Below are positions 7,687-17,899 of a stretch of 64,000 bases of DNA, in pieces; the stretch's first letter is position 1, and each line of letters begins with the position of its first letter. A program made the translations under genes and the position numbers. The notes beneath the pieces are model-generated. The model ran no database searches, was not told where the DNA came from, and saw only the letters and a program-made list of their open reading frames with translations. Source of the stretch: Neoalteromonas flava (GTDB lineage: Bacteria > Pseudomonadota > Gammaproteobacteria > Enterobacterales > Alteromonadaceae); contig NZ_PEAX01000003.1 of the NCBI RefSeq assembly GCF_002807685.1, positions 186,001 to 250,000 of the forward strand. The letters are read 5' to 3'.

Positions 7687-9072
7687 ATGTTTAAGAAAAT
7701 CTTAACTAAAGCAACCAAACATGTCTGCCTCGTCGCTTTTGCAGGCGCATGGGCAGTGGCAAGTGTGGCGGCTGATATTGAGCTTGGATACCCAGAGAAA
7801 GAGGAGCTTACCTTCGGTTTTATTAAGCTCACAGATATGGCTCCCATTGCAATCGCTTATGAAAAGGGCTACTTCGAAGAGGAAGGGCTGTATGTCACTA
7901 TCGAGGCACAAGCGAACTGGAAAGTACTGCTTGATGGTGTTATTGATGGGCGTCTTGATGGTGCGCATATGCTTGCTGGCCAACCGTTAGCAGCGACCAT
8001 TGGTTATGGCACTAAAGCGAACATTATTACGCCATTTTCAATGGATTTAAATGGTAACGGCATTACTGTGTCTAACGAAGTTTGGCAGCAAATGAAACCA
8101 AATATTCCTAAGATGGCTGATGGGCGTCCAGAGCATCCAATCAAAGCTGATGCATTAAAGCCGGTTGTAGAATCCTACATTCAACAGGGTAAGCCTTTTA
8201 ACATGGGTATGGTGTTCCCCGTATCTACGCACAATTATGAATTACGCTACTGGCTTGCTGCAGGTGGTATTCACCCAGGGTTTTATGCACCGCATAATGG
8301 CGATACTTCCGGGCAGATTGACGCACAAGCGTTACTATCGGTCACGCCACCACCGCAAATGCCTGCAACCTTAGAGGCTGGAACCATATACGGATATTGC
8401 GTAGGCGAGCCATGGAACCAGCAAGCGGTTTTTAAAGGGATTGGTGTGCCTGTGGTTACTGATTATGAAATATGGAAAAACAATCCGGAAAAAGTATTTG
8501 GGATCACGCAAGAATTTGCAGAAAAATATCCGAATACAACTGTCCGTCTTACCCGAGCTTTGATAAGGGCGGCGAAATGGTTAGACGCCAATAATAACGC
8601 TAATCGCCCAGAAGCAGTCAAAATTCTGAGTCAGTCGAACTACGTGGGAGCCGATTACGAAGTTATTGCTAACAGCATGACTGGAACCTTTGAATATGAA
8701 AAAGGTGATAAGCGTGAAGTGCCAGACTTTAACGTATTTTTCCGTTACCACGCAACTTACCCGTTCTATTCAGATGCTATCTGGTATCTCACACAGATGC
8801 GTCGCTGGGGACAGATCAGCGAAGACAAACCTGATGACTGGTACTTTGATATCGCCCGTCAAGTGTATCGCCCAGACATTTATATGCAAGCAGCACAATC
8901 ATTAGTAGCTGAAGGGTTAATGCTGGCCAGTGACTTCGCTGAACTTACTAATGAAGACGGTTTTAAAGCTCCACAAACTCACTTTATTGACAATATTGTT
9001 TACGATGGGACCCAACCTAACGCCTACATCGAGAAGTTCGCGATCGGCCTTAAATCAGGTCAAAAGTTGTAG
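7687..9072 (+). CDS. nrtA: Nitrate/nitrite ABC transporter substrate-binding protein
   Basis: 461 residues of the NrtA/CmpA family. A signal peptide (residues 1-29, ending ASVAA) directs it to the periplasm. The ligand-binding region includes [29 protein letters not shown] and [13 protein letters not shown], all typical of nitrate-binding members. The frame is open from 7672, but that TTG lies in the terminator T run; ATG 7687 with GGAG at 7674 is the start. It delivers nitrate to the NrtB permease encoded next. Expression should depend on the attenuator immediately upstream. Confidence 0.93.
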   Translation: MFKKILTKATKHVCLVAFAGAWAVASVAADIELGYPEKEELTFGFIKLTDMAPIAIAYEKGYFEEEGLYVTIEAQANWKVLLDGVIDGRLDGAHMLAGQPLAATIGYGTKANIITPFSMDLNGNGITVSNEVWQQMKPNIPKMADGRPEHPIKADALKPVVESYIQQGKPFNMGMVFPVSTHNYELRYWLAAGGIHPGFYAPHNGDTSGQIDAQALLSVTPPPQMPATLEAGTIYGYCVGEPWNQQAVFKGIGVPVVTDYEIWKNNPEKVFGITQEFAEKYPNTTVRLTRALIRAAKWLDANNNANRPEAVKILSQSNYVGADYEVIANSMTGTFEYEKGDKREVPDFNVFFRYHATYPFYSDAIWYLTQMRRWGQISEDKPDDWYFDIARQVYRPDIYMQAAQSLVAEGLMLASDFAELTNEDGFKAPQTHFIDNIVYDGTQPNAYIEKFAIGLKSGQKL

Positions 9073-9098
9073 TCTGAGTGCTACGGGAGAGTATCCTT

Positions 9099-10097
9099 AT
9101 GTCGACATTAATCGCTAAATTTATTTCGCGAAAAGACAAATTAGCTGAGAGTAACCGTTTCATTCAATGGTTGAATCAAACAATCAGTATAATTACGTTA
9201 CCGCTCCTTGGGATCAGTGGATTCCTTGTGTTGTGGTCGATTGCCGCGAACAATATTGATACTTCTTTAGGGAAATTCCCTGGACCACAAGCTGTTGGAT
9301 CCCAGGTCATAAACCTTTATCAGGAACATCAAACTGCGCGCCAGCGGGAAGCTGATTTTTATGCTCGTCAAGTAGAGCGAAACGCCAAACGAGTGGCTGA
9401 TGACCCTACTTATGAACCAAAGTTGCGTGCTTACACCGGCAAAGAAACCTTTCTGGATCAGATAATCACCTCTTTGGTAACGGTGTTAAGTGGGTTTTTA
9501 TTTGCAGCTCTTATTGCTGTTCCTTTAGGAATTGCAATAGGGCTTAGCAAATCTCTAAATACTGCGGTCAATCCCATTATCCAAGTATTTAAACCGGTCT
9601 CACCCTTGGCATGGTTACCCTTAGTGACCATGGTGGTCAGCGCTTTATACGTATCGCCAGATCCCATGTTTGCGAAGTCATTTGTGAACTCAATGATAAC
9701 GGTTACCTTGTGTTGTTTGTGGCCGATGGTGATCAACACTTCAGTAGGTGTAGCCTCAATCAACAATGATTGGATAAACGTCAGTAGGGTGTTGCAATTA
9801 CCTGCACTAAAACATGTACAGAAAATTGTTATTCCAGCTTCTATTCCAGCGATTTTCACCGGTATGCGGATGTCACTAGGCGTGGCTTGGATGGTACTCA
9901 TTGCAGCTGAAATGCTTGCGCAAAACCCAGGGTTAGGAAAGTTCGTTTGGGATGAATTCCAAAATGGTAGTTCACAATCCCTAAGCCGGATCATGACAGC
10001 GGTACTAGTGATTGGCTTGATAGGTTTTATGCTCGATCGCGGCATGCTGCAACTGCAACGATGGTTATCGTGGGATAAATCCACGGCCATGCGATAA
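9099..10097 (+). CDS. nrtB: Nitrate ABC transporter permease
   Basis: 332 residues with a BPD_transp_1 permease domain. Membrane helices are visible at about 32-52, 130-155, 165-190, 200-225 and 300-320. The EAA-type coupling loop appears around NDWINVSRVLQLPALKHVQKI VIPASIP (split here; bases about 9767-9845). A long insert between the first and second helices (residues 60-125, charged) is a known feature of NrtB-like proteins. ATG 9099 has GGGAGA nine bases upstream; the in-frame start at 9078 lacks this. It forms the membrane channel of the NrtA-dependent importer and is followed by the ATPase gene. Confidence 0.92.
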   Translation: MSTLIAKFISRKDKLAESNRFIQWLNQTISIITLPLLGISGFLVLWSIAANNIDTSLGKFPGPQAVGSQVINLYQEHQTARQREADFYARQVERNAKRVADDPTYEPKLRAYTGKETFLDQIITSLVTVLSGFLFAALIAVPLGIAIGLSKSLNTAVNPIIQVFKPVSPLAWLPLVTMVVSALYVSPDPMFAKSFVNSMITVTLCCLWPMVINTSVGVASINNDWINVSRVLQLPALKHVQKIVIPASIPAIFTGMRMSLGVAWMVLIAAEMLAQNPGLGKFVWDEFQNGSSQSLSRIMTAVLVIGLIGFMLDRGMLQLQRWLSWDKSTAMR

Positions 10098-10120
10098 CGC
10101 AGTATAACAAGGAGAGAAGA

Positions 10121-10966
10121 ATGAGCATTATCTTAGACATCAGTCACATTGACATGGTTTTCCCAACGCCCAAGGGGGAATTTACCGCACTTAAAGACGT
10201 TGATTTACAAATTAAGAAAGGTGAATTTATTTCACTGATTGGCCACTCGGGCTGCGGAAAATCGACGGTTTTAAATGTGGTCGCTGGACTGTATCAAGCT
10301 TCAAACGGTGGCGTTATCTTAAACGGAAAAGAAGTTAATCAGCCAGGACCAGAGCGTGCCGTGGTATTCCAGAATCACTCATTGCTACCTTGGTTAACTG
10401 CCTATCAAAATGTAGAACTGGCGGTTAAACAGGTATTTGGTAAAACAAAATCACGAGCAGAAATTCAACAATGGATTGAACACAACTTGCGGTTAGTGCA
10501 CATGGAACACGCTATGCACAAACGCCCTGATGAGATTTCTGGCGGGATGAAGCAACGTGTTGGAATTGCCCGTGCGCTGGCCATGCAGCCAGATATCTTG
10601 TTAATGGATGAACCCTTTGGTGCGCTAGATGCTTTGACCCGGGCACATATGCAAGACTCACTAATGGAAATACAGGAAACGCTTAGCAATACCGTAATCA
10701 TGATCACCCATGACGTCGATGAGGCAGTATTGCTTTCTGATCGAATTGTGATGATGACTAATGGTCCTGCTGCAACGATTGGTGAGATCTTGGTTGTGGA
10801 TTTACCACGCCCGCGCGATCGACTAAAGCTTGCCGAAAATAGTCATTACAACCATTTACGCTCCGAAGTATTAACGTTCTTGTATGAAAAGCAACGAAAG
10901 TTGGAGCCAATTTCAATTAAAACTAAATCGCAGGCTGCGGTGAAGCGTTCATCCAGCGTGGCATAA
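10121..10966 (+). CDS. nrtD: Nitrate ABC transporter ATP-binding protein
   Basis: 281 residues, a single ABC ATPase domain: Walker A GHSGCGKST (41-49), signature SGGMKQR, Walker B ILLMDEPFGALD, and switch histidine in MITHDVDEA. It has no C-terminal NrtA-like domain, so it corresponds to NrtD (called NasD or NrtC in other naming systems) and not to cyanobacterial NrtC. AAGGAGAG precedes the ATG. As the only ATPase gene in the cluster it probably acts as a homodimer with NrtB. Family assignment is firm; the exact letter in the gene name is conventional. Confidence 0.9.
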   Translation: MSIILDISHIDMVFPTPKGEFTALKDVDLQIKKGEFISLIGHSGCGKSTVLNVVAGLYQASNGGVILNGKEVNQPGPERAVVFQNHSLLPWLTAYQNVELAVKQVFGKTKSRAEIQQWIEHNLRLVHMEHAMHKRPDEISGGMKQRVGIARALAMQPDILLMDEPFGALDALTRAHMQDSLMEIQETLSNTVIMITHDVDEAVLLSDRIVMMTNGPAATIGEILVVDLPRPRDRLKLAENSHYNHLRSEVLTFLYEKQRKLEPISIKTKSQAAVKRSSSVA

Positions 10967-11001
10967 CCTTGCCAAACAGCACACTTATTTAGGACTTTAT
11001 T

Positions 11002-12177
11002 ATGCAACGTACATTTACTTCAATTTGTTTGAGTGCGGTATTCGCTTTACCAGCAATGGCTGCAATAGAAACTGATTTTGGTTCTGCAAACATAGACTTT
11101 CGTCTGCGTTACGAAGGTGTAGATCAAAACAATGCGCTAAACGATGCGAATGCGCTTACTCTTCGGACCTTCGCTAATTTTAAAACTAAGGCGAATCATG
11201 GTTTTTCGATTTTTGTAGAAGTTGAAAATAACCTTGCTTTAATTGACGACTATAACGATACCTTAGGTGATGGCACTCAATATTCGGTTGTGGCCGACCC
11301 ACAATCGACCGAGTTGGATCAAGCGTACGTTCAGTATCAACAAGATAATCTGACCGCTAAGTTAGGGCGGCAGGTCATCAATCTGGATAATCACCGGTTT
11401 GTCGGCAATGTTGGATGGCGTCAAGATAAACAAACCTTTGATGCTGTCTCAGTCAAGTACACTTATGCAGATGCTGAATTTTTCTATGCCTATATTGATA
11501 AGCGCAATCGTATCTTCGCGGATGAACGGGATATAGATGCAAAAGATCATTTATTGAATGCAAGCATAAAAACCCCGGCTGGGAAATTGACAGGGTATGG
11601 GTACTTACTAGAAGTCGACTCGCCCACAGTAAATGTAATCGATACGTGGGGCGCCCGTCTTGTTGGTCAGCAATCTATCGGGGATATACCGTTAAGTTAT
11701 ACCGCAGAATATGCCTCTCAAAGTATCGAAGCTGGCGCTAACGATTTTGATACTGACTATCTGTTACTCGAGGCTGGTTTTACGCTAGGTGAGCTCACTG
11801 TTAAAGCGGGCATGGAGTCGCTTGGCTCTGATGCCGGGCTTGTCGCGTTTTCCACACCGCTAGCCACGCTACACAAATTCAACGGTTGGAGCGATCAGTT
11901 TTTGGGCACTCCAGGCGTTGGGCTTGATGACATGTATGTTGCACTTTCAGGCAAAGCATTAGAGGGGAAATGGTCAGTTATCTATCACGACTTTAGCGCT
12001 GACGAATCCAATGCCCTACTAGATGACTTAGGCAGTGAATGGAACGCGATTTATACCACTAAGGTGGCTAATAAATACCCCGTTGGTATCAAGTTCGCAC
12101 GTTATTCCGCTGGTGACGAAGCCTTGGGTAAAGTGGATACCAACAAATTGTGGGTTTGGGCTGGCTACGCATTTTAG
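11002..12177 (+). CDS. Outer-membrane beta-barrel porin (alginate-export-like family)
   Basis: 391 residues with a signal peptide (cleavage near AMAA at residue 21), repeated alternating amphipathic strands rich in Tyr and Asp, and a terminal aromatic ending GYAF, the usual signal for outer-membrane barrel assembly. The segment YVQYQQDNLTAKLGRQ followed by a WRQDKQTFDAV-type motif is typical of the alginate-export porin family. Lying between the importer genes and nirB, it most likely lets nitrate or nitrite through the outer membrane. This function is inferred from context; the barrel nature is clear. A porin of this family is common in nitrate clusters of alteromonads as far as I know. Confidence 0.82.
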   Translation: MQRTFTSICLSAVFALPAMAAIETDFGSANIDFRLRYEGVDQNNALNDANALTLRTFANFKTKANHGFSIFVEVENNLALIDDYNDTLGDGTQYSVVADPQSTELDQAYVQYQQDNLTAKLGRQVINLDNHRFVGNVGWRQDKQTFDAVSVKYTYADAEFFYAYIDKRNRIFADERDIDAKDHLLNASIKTPAGKLTGYGYLLEVDSPTVNVIDTWGARLVGQQSIGDIPLSYTAEYASQSIEAGANDFDTDYLLLEAGFTLGELTVKAGMESLGSDAGLVAFSTPLATLHKFNGWSDQFLGTPGVGLDDMYVALSGKALEGKWSVIYHDFSADESNALLDDLGSEWNAIYTTKVANKYPVGIKFARYSAGDEALGKVDTNKLWVWAGYAF

Positions 12178-12217
12178 CTCGCTGCAGCGATACTTAACTA
12201 CTTAGGAGAAATATCCT

Positions 12218-14752
12218 GTGGCACAGAATATACGAGTGATCGTTATTGGTAATGGCATGGTTGGTCATCAATTGGTGGAGCAGCTGGTAAGTCTAAAAAA
12301 TACGAGCAAATTGAGCATTACGGTATTGTCAGCTGAGCCGCGACTTGCTTATGACCGAGTACATTTGTCTGAATACTTTGCGGGCAAAAGTGCAGCGGAC
12401 CTTGCCTTGACTGACGAAGATACCTACACAGAGTGGGGGGTCGATTTCAAAATTAACGCCAAAGTTACTCACATAGACCGTGCTCAGCGTAAGGTAACCA
12501 CAGTTGAAGGGGAGACCTTTAGCTATGATAAATTGGTTATGGCTACTGGCTCTTATCCCTTCGTTCCGCCGATCCCAGGGAAGGATAGAGAACATAGTTT
12601 GGTGTATCGCACGATTGAAGATTTGGAAGCGATACAGGCATCTGCGGCAGTCAGTAAAGTAGGGGTTGTGGTTGGTGGTGGATTACTCGGTTTAGAAGCC
12701 GCAAATGCCTTGCAACAACTTGGTCTAGAAACACATGTCGTGGAGTTCGCTCCACAATTAATGGCTGTGCAGGTAGATGCAGGAGGTGGTCGCTTACTTA
12801 AGAGCAAGATTGAAGAGCTAGGCGTAACGGTGCATACCTCCAAAGCTACAGAATCAATCGAAGATGGCCTAAATTGTCGTTATCGTATGTGTTTCAAAGG
12901 CGGGGAGTTCCTTGAAACGGATCTGATTTTGTTCTCTGCAGGGATCCGCCCATTTGACAATCTTGCCCGTGAATTTGATTTGGCGCTTGGCGAACGTGGT
13001 GGCATCGTTATTAATAATTATTGTCAAACCTCTGATCCGGATATTTATGCAATCGGCGAATGTGCGCTGTGGAATAACTTTATTTTTGGCCTTGTGGCGC
13101 CAGGTTACACAATGGCCAAGGTGGCTGCGCGTCATATTGCATCCGCCGGCGGTAGTGAAGAAGTGTTTACTGGCGCTGATATGAGTACCAAACTAAAACT
13201 AATGGGCGTTGATGTTGGTTCTATCGGTGATGCGCATGGCAGAACTCCTGGCGCATTAACATATACCTATGAGAATCAAGCGCTGGGTACCTATAAAAAA
13301 ATGGTAGTGTCGAGCGATAAGAAATACATGTTAGGTGCTGTGTTGGTAGGCGATACGTCAGATTATGATACCTTGTTACAGTATATGCTCAATGGCCTTG
13401 TATTGCCTGATGCTCCAGAAGCTTTAATTTTGCCTATGGCTGCGGAAAAACCGCAGTTAGGTGCTGATGCACTGCCAATGACAGCTACAATCTGCTCCTG
13501 CCATAACGTCACCAAGGGTGCGATAATTGAAGCGATTGATCAAGGTTCGTGCGATGTTGCTAGCGTTAAAGCCTGCACCAAGGCAGCGACTGGTTGTGGT
13601 GGCTGTGCAGCGTTATTAAAAAATGTTGTCGACGATGAACTTGAAGCCCGCGGTGTAGAAGTCAGTACTGACATCTGTGAACACTTTGCTTTCAGTCGCC
13701 AAGGTTTATATGACATTGTGCGTGTCGAAGAGATTAAAAGCTTCGATGAATTGCTAACTGCTCATGGAAAAGGCCATGGTTGCGAAATTTGTAAACCGGC
13801 TGTAGCGTCTATTCTTGCTTCTGTATGGAATGATTACGTTTTACAGTCTGAGCATGTGTCGTTGCAGGACACCAATGACACCTTTCTAGCGAATATGCAA
13901 AAAGATGGCACATATTCAGTGGTTCCGCGCGTGCCGGGCGGTGAAATAACGCCGGAAAAATTGATCGCCATTGGTGAAGTGGCGAAAAAGTATCAACTGT
14001 ACACAAAAATAACCGGTGGTCAGCGCATCGATATGTTCGGGGCAAGGGTAGAGCAATTACCCGAAATATGGCGCGAGCTTATTGCTGCAGGCTTAGAGAC
14101 GGGCCATGCCTACGGTAAATCACTGCGAACGGTCAAATCCTGTGTTGGTAGTAATTGGTGTCGTTACGGTGTGCAGGATAGCGTTGGAATGGCGATAGCA
14201 TTGGAAAATCGTTACAAAGGCCTACGTTCCCCACATAAACTCAAATTCGCCGTGTCAGGTTGTACTCGAGAGTGTGCTGAGGCGCAGAGCAAGGATATTG
14301 GCGTTATCGCTACTGAACGCGGTTGGAACCTTTATGTGTGCGGCAATGGCGGAATGAAGCCTCGACACGCAGACTTGTTCGCAACCGATTTAGATGATGC
14401 GACCTTAATCGCTTATATCGATCGAGTTTTGATGTTCTATGTGAAAACTGCTGACCGGTTACAACGCACATCGGTATGGATGGATAACTTGGAGGGGGGG
14501 CTTGATTACCTCAAACAAGTCATCATCGACGATCAACTCGGTTTGTGTGCCGAACTTGAGCGCCAAATGGCGCAAGTGATTAACACGTATCAATGTGAGT
14601 GGAAGACCACCCTCGAAAGCCCTCAGGCGTTAAAGCGTTTTCGTAGTTTCGTCAATAGCGATAAAGCAGATGTGAATATTCGGTTCGTCGAAGAACGTGG
14701 TCAGCTTCGTCCGGCCAAACCGTCTGAAAAGATACTGGTAACAGAGGGTTAA
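12218..14752 (+). CDS. nirB: Assimilatory nitrite reductase [NAD(P)H], large subunit
   Basis: 844 residues, full length. Order: FAD-binding domain (GNGMVG at 11), NAD(P)-binding domain (VVGGGLLGLE, 151-160), BFD-like [2Fe-2S] domain with C426, C428, C460 and C463, a second cysteine pair near C522/C525, then the nitrite/sulfite reductase ferredoxin-like and siroheme/[4Fe-4S] domains with C642, C648, C682 and C686. It reduces nitrite to ammonium in the cytoplasm with electrons from NAD(P)H. The start is GTG at 12218 with TAGGAGAA eight bases before; no better ATG exists. nirD follows after 3 bases, and siroheme supply is provided by the methyltransferase gene downstream. Confidence 0.95.
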   Translation: MAQNIRVIVIGNGMVGHQLVEQLVSLKNTSKLSITVLSAEPRLAYDRVHLSEYFAGKSAADLALTDEDTYTEWGVDFKINAKVTHIDRAQRKVTTVEGETFSYDKLVMATGSYPFVPPIPGKDREHSLVYRTIEDLEAIQASAAVSKVGVVVGGGLLGLEAANALQQLGLETHVVEFAPQLMAVQVDAGGGRLLKSKIEELGVTVHTSKATESIEDGLNCRYRMCFKGGEFLETDLILFSAGIRPFDNLAREFDLALGERGGIVINNYCQTSDPDIYAIGECALWNNFIFGLVAPGYTMAKVAARHIASAGGSEEVFTGADMSTKLKLMGVDVGSIGDAHGRTPGALTYTYENQALGTYKKMVVSSDKKYMLGAVLVGDTSDYDTLLQYMLNGLVLPDAPEALILPMAAEKPQLGADALPMTATICSCHNVTKGAIIEAIDQGSCDVASVKACTKAATGCGGCAALLKNVVDDELEARGVEVSTDICEHFAFSRQGLYDIVRVEEIKSFDELLTAHGKGHGCEICKPAVASILASVWNDYVLQSEHVSLQDTNDTFLANMQKDGTYSVVPRVPGGEITPEKLIAIGEVAKKYQLYTKITGGQRIDMFGARVEQLPEIWRELIAAGLETGHAYGKSLRTVKSCVGSNWCRYGVQDSVGMAIALENRYKGLRSPHKLKFAVSGCTRECAEAQSKDIGVIATERGWNLYVCGNGGMKPRHADLFATDLDDATLIAYIDRVLMFYVKTADRLQRTSVWMDNLEGGLDYLKQVIIDDQLGLCAELERQMAQVINTYQCEWKTTLESPQALKRFRSFVNSDKADVNIRFVEERGQLRPAKPSEKILVTEG

Positions 14753-14755
14753 GTT

Positions 14756-15112
14756 ATGATCGCGAGTGAACAGCTATGGCTAAACGTGTGCAAGATTGAC
14801 GATTTAGTGGTTAATTCCGGCGTTTGTGCGCTGGTGCACCAGGATACCCAGAAAGAGCAGCAAGTTGCGCTCTTTTGGGTGCCGGCTGATGAGAATAAAG
14901 TCTATGCCATTGGTAACTATGATCCGATTGGCAAAGCGCATGTCCTGCACCGCGGACTCTTGGGGTCAGCTGGGGGGGTATTATTTGTCGCTTCGCCACT
15001 TTACAAACAACGCTTTACGCTAGTCGAAGGAGTTTGTTTGGATGATCCGACGGCCAATGTTCCGATCTTTCCTGCCCGCATTAGTGGCGACGACGTGCAA
15101 TTGCTGGTTTAG
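14756..15112 (+). CDS. nirD: Nitrite reductase small subunit
   Basis: 118 residues with a Rieske-like fold, the usual length for NirD. The Rieske cysteines and histidines are not present in the ferredoxin pattern, as known for NirD, which lacks the cluster. Typical segments are VWVPADENKVYAIGNYDP-like (here preceded by LF) and a C-terminal VFPARI-like IFPARISGDDV. It starts 3 bases after nirB, so is translationally coupled, and assembles with NirB into the NADH-dependent nitrite reductase. Confidence 0.93.
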   Translation: MIASEQLWLNVCKIDDLVVNSGVCALVHQDTQKEQQVALFWVPADENKVYAIGNYDPIGKAHVLHRGLLGSAGGVLFVASPLYKQRFTLVEGVCLDDPTANVPIFPARISGDDVQLLV

Positions 15113-15161
15113 CATTTCTCAATGCGTCAGCAATAAAGCTAACTGCTAAGAGATATCATCA

Positions 15162-17882
15162 ATGGCTAAGATTGGATCGAAAACCATGCAAAAGCGTTTA
15201 AAGCAGACCACTTGCGCTTATTGTGGTGTTGGCTGCGGTATTGACGTGAGCGTCGCGGTGCAAGATGACGAGGTAAAGTTGACTGAATTAAAGGGGAGCC
15301 CAGACCATCCGGCGAACCAAGGGCGTCTTTGCGTGAAGGGAACACATTTGCTGGACACGCTAGGTTTAAAGTCACGACTATTGCACCCGCTTATCAAAGG
15401 ACAGCGCTCATCTTGGACGCAAGCAACCACCCATGTAGCTAGCGAATTGAAGCGGATTATCGAGCAGTACGGATCTGATGCTGTTGCATTTTATGTTTCA
15501 GGTCAATTACTGACTGAAGATTACTATGTCGCGAATAAATTGATGAAAGGCTATATTGGTTCGGCCAATATCGATACCAATTCTCGATTGTGCATGTCGT
15601 CAGCGGTTGCAGGCTATAAGCGTGCATTCGGAGAAGACGTAGTACCATGCGATTATCAAGATTTGGAGCATACCGACTATTTAGTAATGATTGGCTCTAA
15701 TGCTGCGTGGACACATCCGGTTTTGTATCAACGCATGGAACGAGCCAAGCAATTGAATCCTGCAATGCGCGTTGTGGTAATCGACCCTAGACGCACCGAG
15801 ACCTGTGTCCTCGCCGACCAGTTTTTGCCCATTCGTGCGGGCTCTGATGCGGGTTTGTACAATGGGTTACTCGCTTATGCCGCAGCACACGGACATTTAG
15901 ATGAAACATTCATTGCTCAACATACCGAAGGGTTTAGTGCAGCACTCAACGCCTGCCAAGAGTGGAACATTGCCCGTGTTGCAGATTATTGCAAAATCTC
16001 AGAAGCGCAGATATTGGGTTTTTACCGCGGGTTTTGTGCTGCCAAGAAAGCACTTACCTTTTTTTCGATGGGGATCAACCAGTCAAGTACAGGGGTTGAT
16101 AAATGTAATGCCATTATCAATGCTCACTTAGCAACCGGGCAGTTACTTAAGCCTGGAGCAGGTCCGTTTTCGATTACCGGTCAACCGAATGCGATGGGCG
16201 GACGCGAGGTAGGAGGCCTGGCAAATCAGCTCGCTGCGCATTTGGATATTGAAAACCCACAACACCGTGAGTGGGTGCAAACCTTTTGGCAATCACCTCG
16301 CATAGCTTCTCAAGCGGGGTATAAGGCGGTTGATCTGTTTTCCGCCATGCAGCAGGGTAAAATCAAAGCGGTTTGGATTATGGCGACAAATCCAGTGGTA
16401 AGTTTACCGAATCGCAAAGCGATTGAAGCGGCATTAGCCCAATGCGAGTTAGTCATCGTGTCTGACTGTGTAGCACAAAATGATACGTTAGAATATGCCG
16501 ATGTGGCGTTACCTGCTGCCGGATGGGGGGAGAAGGATGGCACGGTTACCAACTCTGAACGACTGATTTCGCGGCAACGCGGATTGCAGCCACTGGCCGG
16601 TGAAGCAAAACCGGATTGGCAAATTATTTGTGAAGTGGCAATGCAAATGGGGTACGAGGGTTTTAACTATCCCAGCAACGCCGCTATATTTGACGAGTGG
16701 ACACGCCTAACAAGCTACCAAAACCAGGGGCAAAGACAACTTAATTTAGGTGGTTTGTCAGGGCTATCTCAGGAAGAGTATTTGCGTTTAGAACCCACTC
16801 AGTGGCCGGTGGAATCGAGGCAAGAGCGTCGTGGGCAAGTATTCAAAAATTATCGCTTTTCGACAGTCACAGGTAAAGCCTGCTTCATTCCTATTTTGCC
16901 GTGTTTGCCGCAGCAAAAAAACTGTTCCGAATATCCATTAATAATGAACTCAGGCCGTATTCGCGATCAGTGGCATACCATGACGCGTAGTGGTTTGTCG
17001 CAAGCGTTGAATACCCATATCGAGAGGCCTCAAATTACCGTACATCCAGCGGATGCTGAGCAATATCAGCTTGTTGATGGGGAGCTTGTTCGAGCCACTT
17101 CATCGTATGGCAGTGTGATTGCAAACGCGCAAGTTAGCGACCAAGTCAAGCAAGGTGAATGTTTTATGCCAATTCATTGGAGTCAGCAAGTGGCTTCTGA
17201 CGCATCGGTTGCCGCACTTTATTCATCGATTGTTGATCCTTTATCGGGGCAGCCGGAGAGTAAATTTGTACCAATTCAATTAAAACCAGTTCATTTTCAA
17301 CAGTTTGCTGTGTTACGCACACGCCAGACAGTGGCAGTGACAGCAGACTACTGGTTGCGTATTGGGGGACCTGAAAGTACACATCTTGAATTGGCCTTTG
17401 CTGAACCAATCGCCGATCCATTGAGCTGGTGTCAACAACTAAGTGGTATCCAAGGTGAATGGATAAGCTTTTTTGATGGTACCCAAATGAACGTGCAATG
17501 TGTTTTGGACGGTCATATGCTGTTAGTTGCAGTTTTTGCGGATGCTCAGCCAAGGGGCAGCAAAGAATGGCTTGATTACGTGTTTACGCAACAGTGCTTG
17601 ACTGATGTTGATAAGCAAGCCGTGTTATACGACCAGCCTGCTGAAGAGTTTTTGCAAGGACCGTTGGTGTGCAGTTGCTTTAAAGTTCGAGAACAGCCGA
17701 TTATCGACGCCATCCGCGGCGGTTGTGATTCCGTGCAAGCACTAGGAGAACAATTGCAATGTGGCACTAACTGTGGCTCTTGTAAGAGTGAGTTGTCGCA
17801 ACTTGTAAAGCGTCATCAGGATGCTTCAGGCGAATATGTGCAAGCTGAAGTCATCCCAGTTGTGCAATTAGAAACGCTATAG
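15162..17882 (+). CDS. nasA: Assimilatory nitrate reductase catalytic subunit with C-terminal [2Fe-2S] domain
   Basis: 906 residues of the molybdopterin oxidoreductase family. The N-terminal [4Fe-4S] site is C18-x2-C21-x3-C25 and C57. The molybdenum ligand is C144 in SRLCMSSAVAGY, as in Nap/Nas enzymes. A molybdopterin dinucleotide-binding domain covers about residues 590-715. The end carries a BFD-like [2Fe-2S] domain (about 845-890) with VCSCFKV and CGTNCGSC. No Tat signal, so cytoplasmic. It reduces nitrate to nitrite for NirBD. No separate electron-transfer subunit (NasB/NarB partner) is seen in this cluster, so the fused BFD domain may serve as the electron entry. An alternative start is at 15186. 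Confidence 0.94.
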   Translation: MAKIGSKTMQKRLKQTTCAYCGVGCGIDVSVAVQDDEVKLTELKGSPDHPANQGRLCVKGTHLLDTLGLKSRLLHPLIKGQRSSWTQATTHVASELKRIIEQYGSDAVAFYVSGQLLTEDYYVANKLMKGYIGSANIDTNSRLCMSSAVAGYKRAFGEDVVPCDYQDLEHTDYLVMIGSNAAWTHPVLYQRMERAKQLNPAMRVVVIDPRRTETCVLADQFLPIRAGSDAGLYNGLLAYAAAHGHLDETFIAQHTEGFSAALNACQEWNIARVADYCKISEAQILGFYRGFCAAKKALTFFSMGINQSSTGVDKCNAIINAHLATGQLLKPGAGPFSITGQPNAMGGREVGGLANQLAAHLDIENPQHREWVQTFWQSPRIASQAGYKAVDLFSAMQQGKIKAVWIMATNPVVSLPNRKAIEAALAQCELVIVSDCVAQNDTLEYADVALPAAGWGEKDGTVTNSERLISRQRGLQPLAGEAKPDWQIICEVAMQMGYEGFNYPSNAAIFDEWTRLTSYQNQGQRQLNLGGLSGLSQEEYLRLEPTQWPVESRQERRGQVFKNYRFSTVTGKACFIPILPCLPQQKNCSEYPLIMNSGRIRDQWHTMTRSGLSQALNTHIERPQITVHPADAEQYQLVDGELVRATSSYGSVIANAQVSDQVKQGECFMPIHWSQQVASDASVAALYSSIVDPLSGQPESKFVPIQLKPVHFQQFAVLRTRQTVAVTADYWLRIGGPESTHLELAFAEPIADPLSWCQQLSGIQGEWISFFDGTQMNVQCVLDGHMLLVAVFADAQPRGSKEWLDYVFTQQCLTDVDKQAVLYDQPAEEFLQGPLVCSCFKVREQPIIDAIRGGCDSVQALGEQLQCGTNCGSCKSELSQLVKRHQDASGEYVQAEVIPVVQLETL

Positions 17883-17899
17883 TCTTGGAGGAGTCCCCA

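Noticed and set aside
12329-13135. Antisense open frames over nirB and many other genes
   Set aside because: They lack ribosome-binding sites, recognisable domains and typical composition, and lie opposite strongly conserved genes; treated as shadows.
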